Shown: piece after piece, positions 11,759 through 23,628 of the stretch
How positions within the stretch are numbered: the first letter of the stretch is position 1
Layout: every line of letters begins with the position of its first letter
Assembly (NCBI GenBank): GCA_013397795.1
Contig: VZTJ01000012.1
Location: forward strand, 11,071-75,070
Direction: 5' to 3'
Length of the DNA stretch: 64,000 nt
Origin: Orthonyx spaldingii
Lineage: Eukaryota; Chordata; Aves; Passeriformes; Orthonychidae
Made by a program: the position numbers and the translations under genes
The notes under the pieces: generated by a model
Told to the model about the DNA's origin: nothing
Databases searched by the model: none
Seen by the model: the letters and a program-made list of their open reading frames with translations, nothing else

Positions 11759-12837
11759 GACGTGAACCAGTTCCTGGGATCCTGCTGGGGTGAAACAAAC
11801 CAGAGAGTGGGACTTGTGTCCATATCCCAGGTGTGTCCTGCCTCAGGTTCCCTGTGCAGGTGTCCTGGTGTTTAATCTTCATGGGACAGAACACAACTAC
11901 TGCGTTTCCTGGCTGCTTTCTGCAGGCACCACCACTTTCTGCTGATCCCTCAGGCACTGATCACTCCCAAGGTCTCACCTTGGAGCAGGTCACACTTGTG
12001 GCACGTGGAAATCTTGTCATTACTCCAAGACACTTCCTTTTTTCTACATTTGCATGGATAAAACTCCAACTCAGATCCATCCTGATCATGGCCGTAACCT
12101 GTGGAGGAAACCTCCCCAAAACACAGATGGGTACCATGGTGGGACACCTAACCTGGTGTTCCTTCAGAATCATTTCTCTGGGACCTCTTCCCTACAGGAG
12201 CCTGTTGGGAATGAACTGATGGCCACACTGTGCCGAGGGCTTGTTTAGCTCTGTGCTCAGTGATCAGTGTTAAAACCAACGAGTGACTAATTTAAAAGTG
12301 CGGATAATTTTAATTCCCTCCTGGATGGGAAGGATTATCCCTGTCCTGCCAAGGTAACTTGCCGGCAGTGAGGGTCTGGTAGATGATAGTCCAAGAAGGG
12401 AAGAGGTCAAATCCTTCATATTCAGCAGAGGCTGAGGAGATCTCCAGAGTGTCCATGTCCCCTGGGATGAGAGGAGATGCAGAACAACCGACTCTGCTGC
12501 CAGACAAGGGGTGTGGGCAGAGGAGCCTGGACAGAATTGTCCCAGTGACCTGATCCAGGAGCCACCACTGACGGTGCTGGGGATGGAAACTGGAATTCCA
12601 GCCTCAGAGTCACAACCACGAGCACACAGGGAAGCTGGCCGGGATGTGGTTGGTGACACATCCTGGGCATGAGAGGGGATATGAGAAAATGGTGCCTGGG
12701 ACAACCGTGATACAAACTGCAGCCAGTCAGGGAAAGAGAGGAGGGCTCAGGGAGTGGTTTGTGCAAGGGCTGCAGAGAGGAGCAGCCCCTCTTTTCCTCT
12801 CCAACACAAAAAGAGTGAAGTGAGTGCTGTACATTGA
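11759..12837. other. Unannotated intergenic stretch
   Basis: No gene or repeat recognised. Confidence 0.45.
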
Positions 12838-13330
12838 CTCCAGCTCTGGGGTCACCAGCACAGGAGAGACATGGAGCTGTTGGAGAGAATCCAGAGGAGG
12901 CCATGGAGATGCTCCAAGGGCTGGAGCCCCTCTGCTCTGGAGCCAGGCTGGGAGAGCTGAGGGTGCTCACTTGGAGAAGAGAAGAATCCAGGGAGACCTC
13001 AGAGCCCCTTCCAGGGCCTAAAGGGGCTCCAGGAGAGCTGGAGAGGGACTTGGGACAAGGGATGGAGGGCCAGGACACAGGGAGTGGCTTCCCACTGCCA
13101 GAGGGCAGGGATAGATGAGATATTGGGAAGGAATTCTTCCCTGTGAGGGTGGGGAGGCCTTGGCCCAGGGTGCCCAGAGAAGCTGTGGCTGCCCCTTGAT
13201 CCCTGGAAGTGTCCAAGGCCAGGCTGGACGGGGCTTGGAGCACCCTGGGACAGTGGAAGGTGTCCCTGTCCATGGCAGGGGGTGGAAATGGATGAGCTTT
13301 AAGGTTCCTTTGAACTCAAACCATTCAGCC
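12838..13330 (+). mobile_element. CR1 LINE, 3' half, about 0.5 kb
   Basis: Runs from the CR1 segment GACATGGAGCTGTTGGAGAG through GCTCCAAGGGCTGGAGCCCC, AATTCTTCCCTGTGAGGGTG and CCATGGCAGGGGGTGGAAAT, ending at TTGAACTCAAACCATTCAG. The terminal octamer repeats are missing; an A-rich run follows. Confidence 0.9.
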
Positions 13331-13349
13331 CCAAAAAAAATGATTTGAA

Positions 13350-13570
13350 CAGAACCTGGCCTTGAAGACTCCCAGGCATGGGGCAGCCACAACAACCTGT
13401 TCCAGGGCCTCACCACCCTCATTGCAAAAACTTCTTCTCATATCCAATCTTAATTAGCTCCCCTTTAGTTTAAAACCATTACCCCTTGTCCTGTCAGAGC
13501 AGGCCCTGCTAAAAAACTTATCCCCATCTTTTTTTTGCACCACCTTCGTCCACAAACCTCATTTCTTGCT
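13350..13570 (-). mobile_element. CR1 LINE, antisense, diverged
   Basis: The antisense reads TGGCCTTGAAGACTCCCAGG, CCTGTTCCAGGGCCTCACCA, TTTAAAACCATTACCCCTTG, the pattern of an older CR1 subfamily. It lacks the 3'-most bases. It lies back to back with the preceding sense copy. Confidence 0.75.
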
Positions 13571-13989
13571 CTAAGGCTGATGAGAGAGTCACTGCTGCAG
13601 ATCATCCATGAGAAACCCACTCGTCTCTGTCCTGTGTCCAACAGAAGACCACAGAAGGTCTCCACACATATTTTGGGATCCACTTTTACCTCAGGATGGC
13701 CCAGCTGGTGGTTTGGGGTCTGGCAATGGCTGCTGGGATGACTCTGCCCATCTCTGAAGGCACTTTTGCAGTATTTCACCACGTGACTCTGGTGAGTGAC
13801 AGGGCTGTTGTGGGGGCTGATAACTGGCTTAGCTCGAGCCAGAATTGCTTCTGCCTACACTCAGCAGGACCTCTGATCATCCCCCACCGTGTCAGCTCAC
13901 AAAATCCAAGAGCCCCTCTTCCCGCCTGTGCTTAACCCACCGCAGTCTGTCACCCCCCTGGGGACCCTGCTAACGAACTGTGCTTGAAG

Positions 13990-14117
13990 AGCAGCATCTC
14001 CCAGCAGACAGAAGCTCCCAGAGCATCATCTCCCAGCAGATAGCAGCTCCCAGAGCAGCATCTCCCAGCAGATAGCAGCTCCCAGAGCAGCATCTCCCAG
14101 CAGATAGCAGCTCCCCA
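13990..14117. repeat. 32-bp minisatellite, four copies
   Basis: Direct repeats starting at 13990, 14022, 14054 and 14086, with core AGCAGCATCTCCCAGCAGAT followed by AGCAGCTCCCAG. The first two copies carry one to three differences and the last two are identical. There are no spacers, so this is not CRISPR-like. Confidence 0.92.
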
Positions 14118-14831
14118 GGGGACAGGCAGCCCAGGAGCCACGATGCCGATGGAGAAACCTCCCATTAATCACAGGAGCGCAGCCGCCACCTCCCCGTCCC
14201 AGCTACCAGAACTAATCACAGCCCCGAGTAGACAAAACATCCACATTTTTCCCCTCCCATGTGTCTTCCCTCCGTGTGCTCTGTGTCAGGGGTTGTCTGG
14301 TGCTCAGATAGGGCTGCCCCTGGGCTGTGGATCGTGCATTGAAGGATTGTGTTGTCATCCAGCCACATCCTTGCAAAGATCGGCCTGGAGAGTCCATAAC
14401 GCAAATCCTTAACTGTTCATGGTGCAGAGAGTCCATCATGCAGATCCTAACAGGAAAATCCATAACTGTCCTCCTTGGGGAGATAAAGCTGCTCCCATGC
14501 CAGCAAGGGGGGCCTCAGCTTCACCTTTGCTTCCAGAGCTGCTTCCTTTGGGCAATCACCTCCACATTGTCCCAAGACTGCGTTGCCAAACTCCTCACCT
14601 TGAAGTGAAACCAGGGCAGCATTTTCTTGGGCTTTCCTTGCAAACAGCAGCCTGGAGGGAGAGGTTGTTTAATCTCCATATTTTTCATCCCAGCAACTGT
14701 TTGTCATTTGAAGTGGCTGCTCTGGGCCAAGCAGAAACCCAGAGCTCTGGGAGAAAAGGGGCTAATGGCAAGCTTGGGATATGCATGAACTTGGAACAAG
14801 CATAATGATTTTCAGAGCAAATGTACAGAGC
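14118..14831. other. Unannotated intergenic stretch
   Basis: No gene or named repeat recognised. Confidence 0.45.
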
Positions 14832-15122
14832 CTTTGAAATTAGGAAGAATTTCTTTACTATAGGGGTGATAATGTTGCCCAGAGAAGCTGTGGGCTCCCC
14901 ATTCCCATTTCTTTGAAATTAGGAAGGAATTCTTTGCTATAGGGGTGATGAAATTGCCCAGAGAAGTTGTGGACTCTGCATCCCTGGAAGTGTTCAAGGC
15001 CAGGTTGGATGGGGCTTGGAGCAACCTGGGGTAGTGGAAGGTGTCCCTGCCCATGGCAGGAGATAGAATGAGATGAGCTTTAAGATCCATTCCAACCCAA
15101 ACCTTTCTGTGATTCTGTGAAA
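14832..15122 (+). mobile_element. CR1 LINE, 3' fragment with internal tandem duplication
   Basis: The CR1 segment TTTGAAATTAGGAAGAATTT ... GCCCAGAGAAGCTGTGG occurs twice in a row (starting near 14835 and 14911, about 76 bp apart). It is followed by a normal 3' end: CCCTGGAAGTGTTCAAGGCC ... ACCTTTCTGTGATTCTGTGA. Confidence 0.88.
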
Positions 15123-16729
15123 TCACATCTGTATTTTCAGATTGTCCCTCAGACCTTACTGGGACGTGTTGCCCTTGCAAGTGCTGCCAGCTCCACTTCT
15201 CTATCACCAAGTCTTGCCATTCCCTAAAATCTTCCCATCACCCAGCTGCAGGCTTGGTTTTGTCCCCACAGCTCCTGCAGCACAAACTTTGCTGTTTCTT
15301 GGTGTCTCAGGACCGTGGCATCAGGTCCTCCAGGCTGGGAATGAACTTCCTGTGTAAAGAATCATCCTTACTTCTGCTCCCTCCATCTCCTCCAAGTGAA
15401 GACTGAGAAGGGAAGGCTTCAGGTTCTACTCTACAAACTTGGGTTGAGGGCCTAGAGCTTGAGAAAAGTGGCAACAGCAGAAACCCAGCGAGAGGCAGCA
15501 CACAGTTCACAACCACAGATGCAGTGCTGGGGTCGCAGTAGCTCTGTTGTGGTCTGATACAGCTGAGATTTTTTCCACATTAATATCTTTCCTGCTGGCT
15601 GGAGCTTCCCCCAGCCCTGGGAAGGATCTGCCTGACACCAAGGAGGGATCAGACCCCTGGGGATCCTGCTAGCCCAGCCAACACCCTCGCAGGAGCTCTC
15701 CTCGTTTGTACATACAACCATATGAGTTCAGAGATGCGTTTGCAGGAAGGGTGTTTTCGGATTTTACCCAAGGAATTCAGGACTGGCTCCGCTGGGCCAG
15801 GAGGCCTTAGTCTGACACAACTGCTTTGACAACACATTTCTCCAAACCCCTGGTTTTCCTCTCCTTGTTTCATGGATGTGGGACCGTGGGGAGCGTGGAG
15901 GATGGGACGGGTGGGCGTTCATGCCCATGCACCTCCCCTCCTTCCCTCCTCCTCCTCCCCATCACCCTCCCCAGCCCCGTCCCCTCTTCTCAGCCACGAT
16001 AAGCTCACCGATGGAAAAAATGTTGTCACACATATCTCACTTCCAGTGTGTGGGAGTTGCTGATAACAGCACGAAGATCTGGACAATAAAGACTCCTGAC
16101 AGCTTTCGTGTCTGTCCTGGGCATGGGGGGATAGGCCTGGAGGAGGACCCGAGTGCTTGTGGGATTTGGGGAAGGGTCCTGCAAGCTGTGGTCCTGGGAA
16201 GGAGGCTGGAGAGGGGAAAGGGCTCATCCCCCCTCCTCATTTGGGGCGCAAAGCCCTTCCCCTGCACATTCCCCAAATTCCACACTGCCCTGGGGCATCT
16301 CCAAACGGAGAGCCACTGAGATTTTGGCTTCAAGTGGCTTTGCTGTTGAGCTGGGGAGCAGCCCCAGCAGCTGCTCACCACGGTGTTTGTTTTGGAGCTT
16401 CCCCACCAGCCAGGGCTCCCTCCATGGGGAGAGGGGGCTATTCCACGTGGAGCTGCTGAAAGAGCCCGGAGCAGCTCGCCAGAAGGGTGAAGTCATTTAT
16501 TTATGCCTAGAAAAAACGTGTGCTTTATTGGACAGCTGCTGAGATGCTGGGGCTGAGCCACTGCCAGGTTTTTGTGCTGGTGTGGAGAGCCGAGGTCAGC
16601 ACGGGGCAGCGCCAATGGCTGCATTTCTTCCCGGTCCCCTTGTCGGGATGTACGAACAGGGCATCAATTTATTCATGGAAAAAAAAATGTGCCAGGAAAA
16701 AAAAAACATGCTGGCAGAGGTGCATTTGA
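15123..16729. other. Unannotated intergenic stretch
   Basis: No gene or named repeat recognised. Pyrimidine-rich patch at 15925-15990. Confidence 0.45.
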
Positions 16730-17000
16730 CACAGAATCACACAATCCTTTAGGTTGGAAAAGACTTCCAAGGTCATCGAGTCCAACCTGTGACCAGTCCC
16801 CAGCTTGTCACCAGCCCAGAGCTCTGAGTGCCACATCCAGGCCTTCCTTGGACACCTCCAGGGATGGGGACTCCACCACCTCTCTGAGCAGCCCCTTCCA
16901 ATGTCTGACCACCCTTTCCTTGAAGAAATTCTTCCTGATGTCCAACCTGAACCTCCTCTGGCACAGCTTGAGGCCATTCCCTCTGATTTTATAGCACTGC
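16730..17000 (-). mobile_element. CR1 LINE, antisense fragment
   Basis: Begins with the antisense tail CACAGAATCACACAATCCTT, then TAGGTTGGAAAAGACTTCCA, CCAGGGATGGGGACTCCACC and TTGAAGAAATTCTTCCTGAT. It fades near 17000. Confidence 0.88.
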
Positions 17001-19402
17001 TAGTTTGTTGATATCTATTTTCTTACTCTGATTACAACACCTAGGAATAACTTTTGCAGAAAACCTTATTTATTCCAAGGAAAAGAAAATCAATTTTATA
17101 AATCTTCCAGCTGGAAAGAGACCCACCAGTTGTTTAGATTTCTGTCCTAAGCCTCAGGGGCTGTAGATGCTCTCCCCAAAATTTCCTTTTCCTTCTAGAG
17201 CAATGGTTTCCAAGTGAGCAAGATGATCCATTAGAATGGGGGAAAAAATGTTCTTTCTAACACTAATAAATAATACAAAATTAAATCTATTTTAAGACCA
17301 TTGCTGTAGGGAACTGTCTCTCTCCCTGGGCTCCAGCGTCACACAAGATTTTTCCCTTCTGAGGGCTGTGTTGTAGGAAATAGCAAGCCCAGTTTGTCCT
17401 GGATTTAGACAAAAGTATTTCACACTTTTCTGATCAAACCACATTTCCGGGGAGAGAAGAAAAGAGGGGGTGGTGTTAACATTATCACTGTTTTATGGAG
17501 AATGAAGGTTTTCCATTCTATCTTGGAAAAAGCTGCCAAAACAAGAGAAGGACACAATGCTCCATCCCAAAACCATTTCCGTGGTAAGTTTGTACCCAGC
17601 TCTGCTTGAGATTGCTCCAGACCCTGAGCTTTGGGTATGGGACAAATGAATTTATCTCCCTCCCTCTGGCTAGACTTTCTCCTTTGATGGCAAGGGCATC
17701 TTCTAACCTTTTTCAGATGGATTTTCTGCCTGCGATACGAGAGGTTAAACCCTCCCGGGAGCAGAGCTGGGTGGCAGCATCGCCCTTGACTTGGCTGGGC
17801 TTTGGCACCGAGGCGCTTTCCCCTTCTCCAGCAGCTGATAGCCGGCTCCATCCTGCTGGGAGCGACTTCCCTGCTGCCAGCGAGCTCACACACTCACACA
17901 GACACATCCGTGAGCACGCCCAGGCGTGCACGCCTCTCACGGGGCTCACATTCAGGGGCTCCCCACCTCCTTTCCCTCGCAGCTCCGGCATCCCGGCCCC
18001 GGGATGTCATCCCGCCCCCGATAAGGCGCAGGGGCGGCTGCCAGAGGAAGGCTCCAGTTGCTCCCGGCGCCAGGCTGGGTAGAGGCAGACGTGTCTAACC
18101 CTTGCTCCTCTGAAGGGCCAAAAACAGATGACATCACCCACTGGTCGTGTCCATCCTCCCCCCAGAACCCCTGTCAGCCCCACGGAGAGGCTGCGCTTGG
18201 AGGAGCGAGGAGGAAGAGGGAAGGCAGGGGGAGGAGGCCGGGGAAAAGGAGGGAAGGCAGAGGCTGGAGCTGGAAGTTGGTTACTTTGGCAAAAAGACAA
18301 AGTTCTGCAAAGCTTCACCGGCTAGACTTCAAAAAGGTGGAAAAACTGGAGGCTCAGTTCTGGCAGGTCCTGTTATCAAGGGGAGCCTTATCTCTCGATG
18401 GGGCCGGTGGCTCATGCGAGCCGCAGTGGCTGCTAACCTCTGGCTGAGCTTTCCGAGGTCCCTGAGGAGCCAGACTGTCACTCAACCCAGAGGAGAAGCA
18501 TCCAGGAGAGGGGACTGCAGCGAGGCACTGCCACCGTGTTTGCAGTCTGCAGAGCCACGGGAGCGCGGATGGGATATCCCAGCGCGGAGCCCAGCGGCCC
18601 CTCACTGCTTCAGTTCGTGGTGGTAGGAGGAGTGAGGGGATCTTGCCCTGCTCACAGTCCAGAGGATGGGTCAGATCTCCACCGAGTGCCAACTGGCACG
18701 GCTGGGTCACTGGTTTTACTGGTTTTACTGGTTTCCTCCAGGGCAAGACTGGTCCCTCTGGGGTTGATAGCAGAGTGGGTTTAGGTTGAAGCCAGGTGTG
18801 TAGCTGGGGGTTTTGGGGTGGGAATTTTGCCCACCCCATTTTTTCCATGTCCTAAATACCACACTGGGTGTTTTCCAGAGACGAATCTTCCAGCTTTTCT
18901 CTTGAGGAGACTTTCATACCCCTTTCAAGCCATCTCTACTGACACCTCCAAGACATCTCTATTCCTGCTCACCCTACACCACCTCCTTTCCACCTCACCA
19001 CCTCCAAGGTGAGGATTTGCTGCTGGGGTCCTGCTCCAAAGCACACCACGGTGGGAAATTCCCCTTCCTTCAGTCAACAACAGTCCACAGCCAACAACAT
19101 TTACACCCTGGTGAGGAGCTGCTGGAAGTGAACTTGGCCTTGGCTCATTCCCACTCATAATTCCACTCAATAAATCAGCAAATGCAGGAAAAGAGGCAGT
19201 GATACCCCTCGGGTGATGTTGGGATAGAGTGTGGAATATATTGCATTATGGAAATAAGATTTCACCTGGGAATTGCTCCATGCAGGAGCGGGGCAGATGC
19301 AGAAGCCACCACACTCCCTGTGAGACCGGGTGAACTGTTTGAATTGTTTTGCCCACAGGGATTTCTCAGCCTCACCCACCTCTACCTCTTCACAGAGGTG
19401 CA
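17001..19402. other. Unannotated intergenic stretch
   Basis: No gene recognised. 17880-18260 is locally GC-rich but I see no exon pattern. A sequence matching the NF-kB consensus, GGGAAATTCC, is at 19053-19062, about 1 kb past the AvBD13 stop codon. Confidence 0.45.
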
Positions 19403-19475
19403 TCACAGAATCATGGAATGGTTTGAGTTGGGAAAGAGCTTTGAAGGTCATCTAGTCCAGCATCCCTCAGTGAAC
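19403..19475 (-). mobile_element. CR1 LINE, short antisense 3' terminus
   Basis: ATCACAGAATCATGGAATGG, TTTGAGTTGGGAAAGAGCTT, AAGGTCATCTAGTCCAGC, then the match ends. Confidence 0.7.
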
Positions 19476-19923
19476 AGACATTTCAATGATATCAGTTTGG
19501 GTAACCTGAGTCACCCACCTAGGTTCACCTTTTTGCTATGGGAGAGGGAGAGTCACTTCTGGAGGGACAATCATACCTCTGTCTTGGATCCATTCCCTTG
19601 AAGAGGATGAATCCTGCCATGGCCTCTTCTGAACAGAGCCAGAAACTGAGGGTGTCAAAGGCAGTGACTGAGACAGAGGTGGAGGAATGGGCTCAAGGAG
19701 AGCCTTCGTAACTGCTTGGACCAGCCCAGCAGATCCCTCTCTTGCTGCCGCTCTGGAAGGGCACCCCTTGCTCCTATACCACATCTGCCACCCTTGTGCA
19801 GATGTTTCGGGTCCCCCAGTGCACCTCCAGCAGCACCAACCCCCAAGAGTCAGGCAGGGTGCTCCATCTGAGGGGGAAACACGGCCGCACTCCGGACCCA
19901 GCAGGACATAGAAAACCAAGAGG

Positions 19924-19929
19924 TTTATT
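19924..19929 (-). terminator. Likely AvBD13 polyadenylation signal
   Basis: AATAAA on the minus strand, about 150 bp after the AvBD13 stop codon. Confidence 0.6.
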
Positions 19930-20078
19930 GGTGATGGACAAACCGAGCTACAAGCGGAGTCACGGAGGTGTCCGAGGGCAGGTCCTATGTACAGTTCTGG
20001 CTGCAGGGCCACTGGGCTGGGGTCTCCTGGGGCTGTCGGGTCTCCTGGGGCTGTCACACCGCCCTGGGGTGGCCGCTG

Positions 20079-22015
20079 TCACCGGCAGCAGCGCAGGCGG
20101 CCGTTGCTGCAGCTCCCTTCCCAGCGCTCCATGTGGAAGCACAGCCTCCGGCAGTGGCCGCGGTTGCTTCTGCACTGCTGGGTGTCTGAAAGGCCTCTGG
20201 CTGCTGGGGAAAGAGGACAGGAGATCTGGTTAGGAGAGATGGAACCTACTCAGAGCTCCAAAATCTCCTGGGAGCGCCGCTGGTGTTGGTGGCTGAGCAA
20301 TGGGAAGCTTTCAGTCGGCAACAGGGAAACTCAGCTGGTTCCATGGTGAGGATCAGATGTGCTCGGGAGGAGCTTCTCCATCCAGCAAGCACTGGGAGTC
20401 TCCTAATGGCTGGCCTGGGTGAGACAGCCAGGTTTGGGTTGGCTATGTTAGGTTAGATGAGTTAGGTGAGGTTGGACAGCATCAAAAGACAGAAAAGTGC
20501 CTTTTGAAACAGGTGTTTTACCTATTGTTTAGTTTTGAGATATTTTTTTTTCTCTTCTTGGTGTTTTGGGGTTTTTGTTTGCATGGGTTTTTTAAATCTT
20601 GCTGTTTTGATAAAAAGGGGATGTGCTGCTTCTCTTTAGCTACAGCAAAAACACCAAGCTTGGGGATTCTGGAGCGTCCACCACCAGTGGAGTGGGCAAA
20701 CCCTTCTCTCTCCCCTCGTTATCCCCAGAAATTCAGTTAAATAAATGACAGCATAAACAGGCTAAGCAAGTAAATCTCCTCAGTTATCAGGTTTGCCTTC
20801 TGTTGAAGTCATACCACCACAATCCTGCTAACATCATAGCGACCTTACACCTGAATGAAACCAGAATTCCTGACATGTGTGCACAAGCAGCCAGTAAAAA
20901 TGCCAAGCCAAGGAATATTTTTCTATCAAACCATAATCCCAGAAGAAAACTGACAGACAAAATAGTAAATTATCTACCTTTTCCCCCTGCTTTTCTCCCC
21001 AGAAAGGTGGTGTTGATTTTATAGAATCAAAGAAACACAGAATGATTTGAGTTGGAAGGGACACTAAAAATCATCTACTTCCAATCCCCTGCCACGGGCA
21101 GGGATGCCTTCCACTATCCCAGGTTGCTCCAAGCCCGACCCAACCTGGCCTTGAACATTTCCAGGGATGGAGAGTCCACAACCTCTTTGGGCAACCTATG
21201 CCAGGGCCTCCCCACCCTCACAAGGAAGAATTCCTTCCCAATATCTAATTTACACCTACCCTCCTTCAGCTTAAGACCATTCCCCCTTGTCCTGACACTC
21301 CAGACCCTTATCCAAAGTCCCTCTCCAGCTCTTCTGGAGCCCCTTCAGGCCCTGAAAAGGGCTCTGAGGTCTCCCTGGAGCCTTCTCTTCTCCAGGTGAA
21401 CACCCCCAGCTCTCCCAGCCTGGCTCCAGAGCAGAGGGACTCCAGCCCTTGGAGCATCTCTGTGGCCTCCTCTGGACTCACTCCAGCAGCTCCTCATCCT
21501 TCAGATGTTGGGGATCCCACAGCTGGAGGCAGCTGTGCATGTGGGATCTCACCAGAGCAGATCAGAAGGCGAAAATCACCTCGCTCAACCTTCTGCTCAC
21601 GCTTCCATCTTCCTGCATTTGCCACATCTGTATTCCACCCATGGAGAATTTAATGGGATTCTCCTTGTTTTGTGCAGGATGAGGCTTTTATCTTGTCAGG
21701 AGCAAAGCTCAGGCTCCTGGCTTAGCATTTCTGGGTGAGTTTTGAGGACACAGAGAGGAGGGAACGCACAACCAATGAGCTTGGGATAGCTGCATCCAGG
21801 AACTTCATGGAGACCATCTCAGGAGAAATTCTTTCCTTGGAAGCAAGAGTTAGGTCAGCCTTGACTTGTCTTGTCCTTTTCTACCTCAGGGGGGGAACCT
21901 GCCTTTTGTCTCTCCACAGTCCTGCAGAAACCCCTGTGAGAATTTTGTCCTTACCCAGAACGCCCTGGAGGAGGAGAATGACCACGACTGCAAAGAGCAG
22001 CTGGAGAACCTGCAT
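20079..22015 (-). CDS. AvBD13: Avian beta-defensin 13
   Basis: Secreted cationic host-defence peptide. Two coding exons on the minus strand: exon 1 at 22015-21955 (signal peptide MQVLQLLFAVVVILLLQ, then GVL) and exon 2 at 20200-20079. Exon 1 ends G|GTAAGG (phase 1). Exon 2 follows a CAGCAG acceptor and reads ARGLSDTQQ, then the six-cysteine domain. Cysteine spacing is C-x6-C-x3-C-x9-C-x6-CC, with RRLCFHMERWEGSC as the diagnostic AvBD13 stretch; the stop follows directly after CCR. The joined frame is 60 residues. The mature peptide has about eight Arg against three acidic residues. I recall longer chicken AvBD13 models with a C-terminal tail; no such tail is encoded here. The 1754-bp intron holds an antisense CR1 (21024-21605). 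Assignment rests on recalled similarity to chicken AvBD13 and intact splice signals. Confidence 0.93.
21024..21605 (-). mobile_element. CR1 LINE in AvBD13 intron, about 0.58 kb
   Basis: Begins with the antisense tail GAATCAAAGAAACACAGAAT and continues through CTGCCACGGGCAGGGATGCC, CTTCCACTATCCCAGGTTGC and CTCTTCTCCAGGTGAACACC to TCTCACCAGAGCAGATCAGA. It lies in the same transcriptional sense as AvBD13, entirely within its intron. Confidence 0.92.
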
Positions 22016-22091
22016 GGCTCGGCGTGGGTGGAGGTTCCACCCCGAGGAGGAGGGAAGGGCCGTAAAGAGGAGAAGAAGAGAGAAATCCTGG

Positions 22092-22098
22092 ATTTATA
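22092..22098 (-). promoter_or_regulatory. TATA box of AvBD13
   Basis: TATAAAT on the minus strand, its first base 83 bp upstream of the ATG at 22015. The same heptamer at nearly the same distance (86 bp) precedes AvBD11, which supports its function. Confidence 0.6.
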
Positions 22099-23409
22099 GT
22101 GGCCAGGGGGGTTGTGTAACTCCCCTGGAGCGGAGGGAACTTTGTCAATCTCAGGTGCATTTCAACACGACAGCAAACAGTTGCACGGGGTGTGCCTGCT
22201 CTCAGTCACACCGTGTTACAGACAAACAGTATAAAGGGGAAATAAAGGGGAAAAAAGAAGAAGGAAAAAGAGCCAAAATGGGGAGAAAAATCAGGGTTTT
22301 GTTGACAACAGCATAGAGCACTAGGGAGTCTGCTACTGCTTGCTGCTGGAGACAGGATGTTGGGACTGACCCAGTCTGGCTCTGTGTTCGTAAGCTCGAG
22401 CATGTGATGTTAAAATCCAATCCCAGTGTTTGCAGTATCAAAGTGTTGGGTTTTGGTTTGGGTTTCTTTTATTTCCAGCTCTCAATCTCTGTGTTTAGCA
22501 CTGACACAGTCAAGAATGAAAAAATCCAGAGTCTCCTCCTCAGCACTCCCCAACGCACAAAGCTGGCTTGAAAATAATGGGATCCTTAAAAATATCATAG
22601 GTCTGCTTCAATTTCCCAACTTCCAGGCTGCAGAGAGGATGCTTGCCAAGGTTTTGTTTACAGCTGTCAAGAAAAAATGGCAATTTAACATTTTATTCAT
22701 TTATGTACTTATTAAATGGGAAAGCTGGGATGCCTCCCTGCAATTTTCAGTGGCGGTAGAAAAGTTTGTGGATTACAGCTCTCCCAGGGAACCTGGCAGG
22801 CTCTCAGGTTTGTACCAGTTCTCCAGGTCAGTTCCAGGAAGTCAGTGGAGGTGAGACCTGCGTTTCAACTTGGGAAAACAACACAAAGCAAACAACGAGC
22901 AGAAATGTCCCCCAGCCAACAACAAATGGAGGAAGAGGAAATAGAAACTTTATAAAGGTTTTTTTTTTTTTACAGCAATGACGCAGTGGAGGCCATCACC
23001 AAGTCTTCCCTTTTCCCCTCAGAAGTCACCTCGATGGCTTTTTCCTTGCAGGCTGGATGCCAGGGAGTGCTGGAAAACGCAAACCCCATGTCCTTCAGGC
23101 TGCTTGAACAGAGCAAGGATCACCTTCATCAAACAGTGCAGATAAAGGGGCCTTCACCAGTCGGACTTTGGAGCAAGGGACACTGAGCTCTTCACCAGGG
23201 TGTCCCGCAAACCGGCCAGGCACAGCCTGGGGAAGGGAAAAGGGTCTGGAAACCTACCTGGGGGAGGGCTGGGTGCAAGGATGTGTGTGAGCCTCTGGAA
23301 AGGCATTGGTACTCTGCCTCTCTGGTGGCACTGCTTAGATGGGAGACCATACCCCACCCTGTACCTCTGAGGATTGGCATCTCCAGCATGAGAGATGGTG
23401 CAGCGGCAA
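22099..23409. other. Intergenic stretch upstream of AvBD13
   Basis: No gene. A weak relic of the old CR1 3' motif (GCTGGAGACAGGATGTTGGG, then TGACCCAGTCTGGC) lies at about 22340-22390. An 11-12 T run lies at 22961-22972. Confidence 0.4.
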
Positions 23410-23628
23410 TTTCATGGAATTATGGAATCATAGAATGGTTTTTGGTGAAAGGGAATTTAAAACTTATCCAGTTCCACCCCCTTCCATGGGCCGGGACATC
23501 TTCCCCTATCCCAGGGTGCTCCAAGCCCCATCCAGCCTGGTCTTGGACACTTCCAGGGATCCAGGGGCAACCACAGCTTCTCTGGGCAGCCTGTGCCAAG
23601 AACTCCCCACCCTCACAGGGAAGAACTT
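23410..23628 (-). mobile_element. CR1 LINE, antisense fragment
   Basis: TTATGGAATCATAGAATGGT, GGGCCGGGACATCTTCCCCT, CTTGGACACTTCCAGGGATC, CACCCTCACAGGGAAGAACT. Confidence 0.9.

Noticed and set aside
12422..13273. 283-residue minus-strand frame
   Set aside because: Mostly antisense CR1 (12838-13273) plus unrelated flank; no domain.
13990..14117. 32-bp direct repeats, CRISPR-like unit length
   Set aside because: Copies are contiguous with no spacers, in a vertebrate genome; a minisatellite.
17880..18300. GC-rich patch as a possible CpG-island promoter
   Set aside because: No adjoining exon pattern or known protein match could be seen; composition alone is not enough.
19053..19062. GGGAAATTCC as an AvBD13 promoter element
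   Set aside because: It lies about 1 kb beyond the 3' end of the minus-strand AvBD13 gene, not upstream of it.
21671..21730. Possible extra defensin signal exon starting ATGAGGCTTTTATC
   Set aside because: The reading MRLLSCQEQS is not hydrophobic and has no donor site in the right phase.
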